The position numbers and the translations under genes were made by a program. The notes below the pieces were generated by a model that was not told where the DNA came from, did not search any database, and worked only from the letters and a program-made list of their open reading frames with translations. Below, piece after piece: positions 58,311 to 64,000 of a DNA stretch of 64,000 nt. The stretch's first letter is position 1; each line of letters begins with the position of its first letter. This stretch comes from an uncultured Sunxiuqinia sp. GTDB lineage: Bacteria > Bacteroidota > Bacteroidia > Bacteroidales > Prolixibacteraceae. Where the stretch lies: positions 310,001 to 374,000 of the forward strand of contig NZ_CANLZV010000001.1 in assembly GCF_947495665.1 (NCBI RefSeq). The letters run 5' to 3'.

Positions 58311-61259
58311 ATGGCAAATCTGAATGAAGAAGCCCGGATTCCGGTTTACATTAACGACGAACAAGCGAAATCTGCTTTAAGAAACCTCCAGGGGGAGGCC
58401 GAGAAGTGGAAGAAGAAAATGTACGAGGCCATGGAGGGCGGCGATCCAAAGGGTGTGAAGGAAGCTGAACGCGAGCTAAAGAAGGTGAACAAGCAAGTTT
58501 CAGAACTGAAGCGCGAAGCTTTTGATGTGAATAAGGTTTTGAATAATCTTTCTTCGGCATCGGCAAAAGACATGCGTCGGGCGCTCCAGTCTCTCACACG
58601 CGAAATGGATGGACTGAACCGCAATTCCAAAGAATATCAGGACTTGTTTAATAAGAAAATGCTGATCAAGGACGAGTTTAAAAAAATAAACGGATCCTTG
58701 AGAACACAGACCGGACTACTTGGAGGACTTGAAAGCAAACTTGCTTTAATGCCCGGTGCTTTTGGCGGAATGGCTGCTGGAATTGTTTCCGTTGGAAGGG
58801 CAACATTAGCCTTCTTCCTTACTCCAATTGGGCTTATTGTTGGCTTAATTGGCGGCATCGTCCTTGGAACAAAGGCGCTTATTACCAATTCAATTGAATT
58901 CAGCAAAGCGGCAAGCTCCCTGTCAGCGATTACCGGAGCAGTTGGAAAAGACCTCGACTTTCTGAAAAAGCAAGCCCGTGAAATATCGAAAGAAAGCACC
59001 CAGAGCGCCACCGACATGCTGAACGCTTTCAAAACCATCGGTGGCGCCATGCCCGAGCTGCTTAAAAACGGCCCGCTATTGGCTGAAGTTACTAAGAATG
59101 CAGTCGCATTATCTGAATCGTCGGGAGGAGAGCTTTCGGTTACCGCCGCAGCCAAAGCAGCTGCTGCTGCACTTAATCAGTTCAATATTCCTTTAACCGA
59201 ATCAGCAAGGGCAGTAAATGTACTGGCCGCAGGTTCTGAGGCAGGCGCGGCGGAAGTTGACAACATCACCGAATCACTAAAAAATCTGGGCCCAGTTGCC
59301 AGCAACGCAAACATGAGCCTCGAAAATACTGTTGCAGCCATTGAAGTTGTGGCAGAAAAAGGAATTGTAGGAGCCGAAGCCGGTACCAAATTGCGCGGTG
59401 TCATCCTGAAACTTCAGGCTGAATCATTGGGATATGCAAGCGGCCAGTTCAATCTGAGAGATGCGATGGACGAAGCGAACAAAGCTATTGAAGCCCAATC
59501 CACCGCCATTGAAAAAGATGCTTACCTCGCCAAGTTGTTTGGCATCGAGAATGTGACGGCTGGTAAGATCATGCTTGATAATGTTGAGAAGTACGAGTCG
59601 CTTACCAATGCGGTGACTGGCACCAGTACAGCATACGATCAGGCAAAAATTCAACAAAACAATTTATCGGCTTCCAATAAGAAATTCAGCGAAGCATGGA
59701 AAAACATGATGCTGTCAATAGAGGATGGCAACGGAATTTTAGCGGTTAGCTGGAAGGCGATTGTTGATACCGGAACCTGGTTGATTAATGGAATGACAAC
59801 GCAGTTTGAAAACCTGGGGGCAAGCGTCCGTGCCGTTGGCATCGTGTTCAAGAACTTCTATGAACAGATGAAAACACCGGTTGCGGCACTTGGGCGGTTG
59901 CTAAAAGCCGTATTTACGATGGATTATTCGGACATGGGGCCTGCCCTGGCCGCATTCAAATCGTCGTTTTCAGAAATTGGGAAAGATGGATCGCTAAACC
60001 TTGGGAAAATTGCTTTGGAACAGTTGAAATTAGGGGCTGCTTCAAAGGCCGCTACTGCCGAAATAAAAAAGCAAAAAAAGGAGCTGGAAGAATTAAATGT
60101 AGACCCAAATACTGGCGGTGGATCAAGTGATGGAGGTAAAACCAAATATGAAACAGCCCTCGCCGCGCTTGACGCTGCCAACCAGGAGCGCATGGATCGG
60201 TTGGTTATTCAGTATGAAAAAGAAGCCTGGACAGATCAGGAATACAAAGCCCAGCTAATTGTTGCTGAACTGGCTTACCTGGAAACAAAAAAGGCGCTAC
60301 AGATCCAGTTTGGTGAAAATACACTCAGTACCGAAGCTGCGATATCGAAAAAGCGCGTTGAAGCACAGAAAGAAATTAATGATCTGTTGGCCGAGGGTGA
60401 AAAAGAATTGTTTGACGAAATTGCTGCCGACAGCAAGGAGGTAGATGAAGCCGCAAAGGCAACAATGCAGACTGCAGATGCTGCACTTAAGTCACTCGAA
60501 GATTCCGCAACGAAGGAAAAGCAGATCATGGAACAGCGCCAGCAAACCTATCTCCAGTTTGCACAGATGATCGGTCAAAGCTTTGGCGACCTGATGGCCG
60601 ATTCGGAAGCTACTTTTGGCGACTACTTAAAAAACACCTTGGTAATGGCGCTTGATGCCCTACACCAGTTTTATTTAATCGAACAGGCAAAGGTATGGAT
60701 CAGGGCAGCTACCGAAGGTGCACCGCTCAACCCGCTCGCTATTGCTAAAGCAATTGCGAAGATTGCCTTCATGGAAATGGCCTTCCAGGGAGTAAAAGGG
60801 TTGCTTTCGGGCAAGGCCGAAGGAGGTTATACCGAACCTGGCGGCAAATACGAACCGGCCGGTATTGTCCACAAAGGCGAATATGTAATTCCGCAAGAAG
60901 GCGTTAACAACACAGCCCTGAGGCCGATGATCGACATCATGGAAATGGCCCGCCGTAACGGATCACTGGCGCGGCTCGACCTACGCCCTGTATTTGCCTC
61001 TGTTTCCGCAGCGTCAGGCAAGGGATACGCATCCGGTGGGTATGCCGGCGTGAATGACTTGTCCAACCCTCCCCAACCTTACACACCAGATCCCGCATTC
61101 AGCCGCCTGTTATCCGACAACCTGAAGGCCACCAAGCAGATGGCTGATGCTGCTGAAAAGTTGTGGAAGGATGGCACCTACACTCGTTTGTTGGGGCGTG
61201 ATGGTTTGATTAACCAAGAAGCCGAGTATCAGAAAATGAAGTCGAATGTAACCTTATAA
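58311..61259 (+). CDS. Tail tape measure protein
   Basis: 982 residues. Long coiled-coil N terminus (EAEKWKKKMYEAMEG; ERELKKVNKQVSELKREAF) then hydrophobic, glycine-rich membrane-like segments (LMPGAFGGMAAGIVSV; TPIGLIVGLIGGIVLG, about 145-190). The conserved TP901-type block follows (TQSATDMLNAFKTIGG; LAEVTKNAVALSES; TESARAVNVLAAGS). Later coiled coils and GGYTEPGGKYEPAGIVHKGE, a typical C-terminal tape-measure motif, complete it. It sets tail length. Confidence 0.9.
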   Translation: MANLNEEARIPVYINDEQAKSALRNLQGEAEKWKKKMYEAMEGGDPKGVKEAERELKKVNKQVSELKREAFDVNKVLNNLSSASAKDMRRALQSLTREMDGLNRNSKEYQDLFNKKMLIKDEFKKINGSLRTQTGLLGGLESKLALMPGAFGGMAAGIVSVGRATLAFFLTPIGLIVGLIGGIVLGTKALITNSIEFSKAASSLSAITGAVGKDLDFLKKQAREISKESTQSATDMLNAFKTIGGAMPELLKNGPLLAEVTKNAVALSESSGGELSVTAAAKAAAAALNQFNIPLTESARAVNVLAAGSEAGAAEVDNITESLKNLGPVASNANMSLENTVAAIEVVAEKGIVGAEAGTKLRGVILKLQAESLGYASGQFNLRDAMDEANKAIEAQSTAIEKDAYLAKLFGIENVTAGKIMLDNVEKYESLTNAVTGTSTAYDQAKIQQNNLSASNKKFSEAWKNMMLSIEDGNGILAVSWKAIVDTGTWLINGMTTQFENLGASVRAVGIVFKNFYEQMKTPVAALGRLLKAVFTMDYSDMGPALAAFKSSFSEIGKDGSLNLGKIALEQLKLGAASKAATAEIKKQKKELEELNVDPNTGGGSSDGGKTKYETALAALDAANQERMDRLVIQYEKEAWTDQEYKAQLIVAELAYLETKKALQIQFGENTLSTEAAISKKRVEAQKEINDLLAEGEKELFDEIAADSKEVDEAAKATMQTADAALKSLEDSATKEKQIMEQRQQTYLQFAQMIGQSFGDLMADSEATFGDYLKNTLVMALDALHQFYLIEQAKVWIRAATEGAPLNPLAIAKAIAKIAFMEMAFQGVKGLLSGKAEGGYTEPGGKYEPAGIVHKGEYVIPQEGVNNTALRPMIDIMEMARRNGSLARLDLRPVFASVSAASGKGYASGGYAGVNDLSNPPQPYTPDPAFSRLLSDNLKATKQMADAAEKLWKDGTYTRLLGRDGLINQEAEYQKMKSNVTL

Positions 61260-61262
61260 GCT

Positions 61263-63062
61263 ATGCTGAGCGAAGTAATTGTAAATGATATCCATGTCGA
61301 TTTGAGTGCTGATTTCAGCATCACAATCGAAAAAAATAGCCGGTTGTTGCAGTTCGAAGAAATTGTAGATGCCTGGGCGTACAACATCAGTTTTCCGCGC
61401 ACCGAAACCAACGAGGCGGCTTTTGAGCATGCCGAACGCTTTCAGAAGCGCTGGGAGGGATGGCAGGAATACCCCTTTCAGTTTTATTACAATGGCCGGT
61501 TGATTTTGAATGGCCGAATAAAAGCCAAGTACACCGGTGGCAAGTACGAGGGCTACGCCTACGGAACCTTTGGCGCCATTGCCGCTGGCTATGCCGGTAA
61601 GATGGTGAAGGATGTACTGAACACCGGCAACCTCACCTACACCAACAAGGCCGAATACCAGCCCGGCGAACCCTATTGTTTATTCCCGGTTTACAATTTT
61701 GATTTCTACAAGGGTCGTGGCTTACCAGCAGAAGGGCAAGACAACAATGGCGATCCGGTACAGATTGAAACCCGAGCCAAGCAATTTGCTCTGAAGCAAA
61801 TCGGAACACAGAACCGGTTCGACAGCAACACCAACCTGTTTATTGAGCAGTTTGGCGAAACAACTAACAAGCTGGCTGTAATCACCCCTTTTTTATTTTG
61901 CAACTGGTTCTATGTGCAGCTCATGGCTTCGCTTGACGTGAGAGTTGTTGAGAATGCATTGAACACCGACAGCCTGTTACAGCGAGCCTGTTTCTATACT
62001 TCTTATGATATTACCGAGGTGAATCTGACTGTGAAAACAACGATTGAAATCGACCAGATTGATTTTGGAGATATAACCTACAATGGAGGCAGCGTTAAGC
62101 TTGAAAACCAATATGAGCGCTCGGTTCCTTCCAGTTTTTCACCCAACCATCTGCTTCCGGATGAGTGGACGGTGAAAGATTACATCCTGGGTATTCAAAA
62201 CCTGCTGAATGTCATATTTGATTTTTCGCCCTATAAAAACGAAGTACGGATCCGCGACCGCGAAGCCTTGCTTGTTGCCAAGGCGAATGATTTGAATGAT
62301 AAGCTGGCCGAGCAGCCCAAGCTGGAACCGGTCGATGGCCGGAAAGTAACAATCGAGTACGCCAAGGATAGCAACGACGGTTTTTGGAATGACTACTACC
62401 AGGACATTTCAGCCGAGAAATGGAGCCGCTACCTGGGAGAAGTGGCCAGCAAGTCGGCGTTGGATGCCAAAACCGGCATGAAGGTGGGCGACTTTTATTA
62501 TGTGTTGGGCGAAAACCAGTATCGGGAATACCGGATGGAAGAGATTGAGACTGGCCCCGACACTTTCGAGGAAGAACTGGAGTGGTATCCGCTCAGCATT
62601 TACGGGCATGCCTACAGCCTGGGCAGTGGCGGCGATGAGGTGAAAATTGAATCGAAGTTTGGCGTAGTTTCTGGGTGGCCCGACAAGAAAGGCCGGTTGA
62701 TGCTTACCGGTAACTCGGACCTGTTTGCTGATGAGGTCAAGCCCTTCGTTCCGCGCATCATGTTTTACCAGGGCTTAGTGAATTCTGTTCCGCGTGGCGA
62801 TGCCATGGGTGGCTTGGTTGACAACCGCTGGGAAGGCGACAATGGCCTCATTGCAAAACGATGGGGAAATACCCTGAACGCGATCAAGAACGGCGTGCCT
62901 GGCGTGGCTTATTTCAATTTTGACGAAGTGGATGTACAAACCTTGGATTTAAACGAAAAGCATCGCATTGATGAGGGTGAATTCATTATTGAAAAATGCA
63001 CCACCACCTTCTTCGCGAACCACGTGGGCACCACCGAGGCGGATATTGTGAAGCTGGCCTAG
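61263..63062 (+). CDS. Tail tip / distal tail protein
   Basis: 599 residues, beginning 3 bp after the tape measure. N-terminal domain (LSADFSITIEKNSRLLQFEEIVDAWAYNISFP) with repeated aromatic strands resembles the hub/distal tail proteins of Bacteroidota siphophages. The middle includes DYILGIQNLLNVIFDFSPYKNEVRI. Identified by position and beta-rich composition rather than a diagnostic motif. Confidence 0.62.
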   Translation: MLSEVIVNDIHVDLSADFSITIEKNSRLLQFEEIVDAWAYNISFPRTETNEAAFEHAERFQKRWEGWQEYPFQFYYNGRLILNGRIKAKYTGGKYEGYAYGTFGAIAAGYAGKMVKDVLNTGNLTYTNKAEYQPGEPYCLFPVYNFDFYKGRGLPAEGQDNNGDPVQIETRAKQFALKQIGTQNRFDSNTNLFIEQFGETTNKLAVITPFLFCNWFYVQLMASLDVRVVENALNTDSLLQRACFYTSYDITEVNLTVKTTIEIDQIDFGDITYNGGSVKLENQYERSVPSSFSPNHLLPDEWTVKDYILGIQNLLNVIFDFSPYKNEVRIRDREALLVAKANDLNDKLAEQPKLEPVDGRKVTIEYAKDSNDGFWNDYYQDISAEKWSRYLGEVASKSALDAKTGMKVGDFYYVLGENQYREYRMEEIETGPDTFEEELEWYPLSIYGHAYSLGSGGDEVKIESKFGVVSGWPDKKGRLMLTGNSDLFADEVKPFVPRIMFYQGLVNSVPRGDAMGGLVDNRWEGDNGLIAKRWGNTLNAIKNGVPGVAYFNFDEVDVQTLDLNEKHRIDEGEFIIEKCTTTFFANHVGTTEADIVKLA

Positions 63063-63117
63063 TTGTCCTTTCACAGGCAGAGCGCGCAGGCCATATTTAC
63101 ATCAAAATAAAACAGCA

Positions 63118-64000
63118 ATGGCAATTACAATCATCGATCAGCCCGATACCGTTAGCTTAACCGGATGCCCCATTCGGTTTGTCTTTCAATCCGACCTTAC
63201 ATACCCGCAGGTGTGGATTCGCGCCTACATTATGGTGTGGATCAATGGCGCCTATGTCAACCAGCTGGAAGATAAGATTGTGGTTGATGCCGATGGGGTG
63301 GCTGTGTTTCAGTTTCAAGCCCTGCTGAATAAGCACCTCGAGTCGAAATTCTCGTTTCCCGAACACGAAGCCAGCTTAATGATTGCGCACCCACAGATGA
63401 GTGTTAAGTACCAAATTGTTTATGGTGAAATATACAAGCCTGCCGATGGTCCGGAGCAACCCCTTGGCCTTACTTTTGGGGATACCTACTACGCCATTCG
63501 CGGAGGATTGCCCAACCATGTGATGGCGCGGATGAATGTGCAGCAGATTACCTGGTGGGAAGATGTGGTGGAGAACAAACGCTTTTTGACGAATCAGCCG
63601 CTCGAAAAAACCACCTACCCGGTCAGTGTGGAAAAGCTGTACTGGATCATGCGATCAACGGGTACCATTACCCTGAAATTTGACTGGACAGCCACCGACG
63701 ACAGCACCGGAACTTATACCACCACGCACACCGCCGATGCGTACCAGGTAGTTGAGATCTGCCTGTCGCCGGGTTTGATTGAAGCACTGACCGGTAAGGA
63801 GCTGGCCGCTTATACCGTTTCCATTTCAGGATTGAGCGAAGAGCGCACGTTTACGGTCGACCGCCAGCACAAGGAACGCTACGACCGCTTGCTGTTCGAT
63901 AACTCACTGGGCACCTTCGACACGCTAACGGCTACCGGCATGCGTACCCAAACGGGCGAAAACAGCCGCGAGTCGTACCGCAGGCAACTGCCAACTTACC
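63118..64000 (+). CDS. Phage tail protein, cut by right window edge
   Basis: Opens with ATG at 63118 (MAITIIDQPDTVSLTGCPIRF) and stays open to the last base, giving at least 294 residues. Beta-rich segments such as RAYIMVWINGAYVNQLEDKI and FDWTATDDSTGTYTTTHTAD suggest a tail fibre or baseplate-associated protein. Its position after the tail tip gene supports this. The end is outside the window. Confidence 0.6.
   Translation, partial: MAITIIDQPDTVSLTGCPIRFVFQSDLTYPQVWIRAYIMVWINGAYVNQLEDKIVVDADGVAVFQFQALLNKHLESKFSFPEHEASLMIAHPQMSVKYQIVYGEIYKPADGPEQPLGLTFGDTYYAIRGGLPNHVMARMNVQQITWWEDVVENKRFLTNQPLEKTTYPVSVEKLYWIMRSTGTITLKFDWTATDDSTGTYTTTHTADAYQVVEICLSPGLIEALTGKELAAYTVSISGLSEERTFTVDRQHKERYDRLLFDNSLGTFDTLTATGMRTQTGENSRESYRRQLPTY

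Larger units (their letters stand above)
30478..64000. mobile_element. Siphovirus-like prophage, right end not in window
   Basis: Continuous phage gene content from the exonuclease/repressor block through replication, packaging, capsid, portal, neck, tape measure and tail proteins to the window edge. The left boundary is approximate, placed at the terminator beyond the last minus-strand phage gene. No integrase, transposase, holin or endolysin was recognised; they are probably beyond 64 kb. A tape measure of 982 residues implies a long non-contractile-type tail, and no sheath gene is seen. Confidence 0.85.

Overview
The window comes from a Bacteroidota chromosome, probably class Bacteroidia (a Marinilabiliales/Prolixibacteraceae-like lineage is a guess). 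Evidence includes Bacteroidota-typical families (DUF5686, DUF4468, DUF1080, DUF6712-like phage neck protein, VirE-type phage primase/helicase), promoters of the TTTG...TAnnTTTG type, and few Shine-Dalgarno sequences in the host half. No rRNA, tRNA, CRISPR array or insertion sequence was seen. All functional calls come from reading motifs, without database searches.

Host part (1-about 30.4 kb). The left edge holds a truncated lspA-like gene, then an 830-bp non-coding stretch with two different tandem repeat arrays (about 21 bp and exactly 41 bp). Next come an ECF sigma factor/zinc-finger anti-sigma pair and a secreted propeller-like protein. Then follow a FabK/nitronate-monooxygenase-like flavoenzyme, an M16 metallopeptidase pair (one catalytic, one non-catalytic), a DMT permease, a START-like protein and a DUF1080 lipoprotein. 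A seven-gene exporter operon (9.98-16.98 kb: TetR, TolC, HlyD-like lipoprotein, two ATPases, two ABC-2 permeases) resembles E. coli cecR-ybhGFSR, with the fused YbhF ATPase split in two. It is preceded by palindromic operators, one overlapping a promoter. After YbaK, TetR, VOC and SDR genes, a minus-strand run at 20.2-29.9 kb combines CDP-alcohol phosphotransferase, CdsA-like, VTE5/dolichol-kinase-like and acyl-reductase-like enzymes. An RND/MMPL transporter, a LolA-like periplasmic protein, a TauE/SafE permease and a DUF5686 outer-membrane protein complete it. I read this as a lipid synthesis and export locus.

Prophage (about 30.5 kb to beyond the right edge). A siphovirus-like prophage starts with a minus-strand exonuclease-BRCT gene and repressor. 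It continues rightward with an RHH regulator, an antirepressor, about 20 small early genes, a replication module (replisome-organiser-like, DnaC-like, VirE-like) and an iteron array that looks like an origin. The late genes have an unusual order: protease-scaffold, capsid and a tail-tube-like protein lie before the terminase; portal, neck, a second antirepressor cassette, tape measure and tail genes follow. No integrase or lysis gene is recognisable inside the window.

The most interesting part is an AT-rich cargo block between large terminase and portal (49.9-52.1 kb). It has a secreted DUF4468-like protein and then a three-gene operon with its own promoter and terminator: a HEPN-like protein, an unknown protein with an aromatic-rich tail, and a SecB-like chaperone. 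This looks like a toxin-antitoxin-chaperone module with an unusual toxin type. Other signals worth following are a three-copy RNA hairpin element downstream of antirepressor and early genes, and three copies of the palindrome GGTAATTACC in late intergenic regions.
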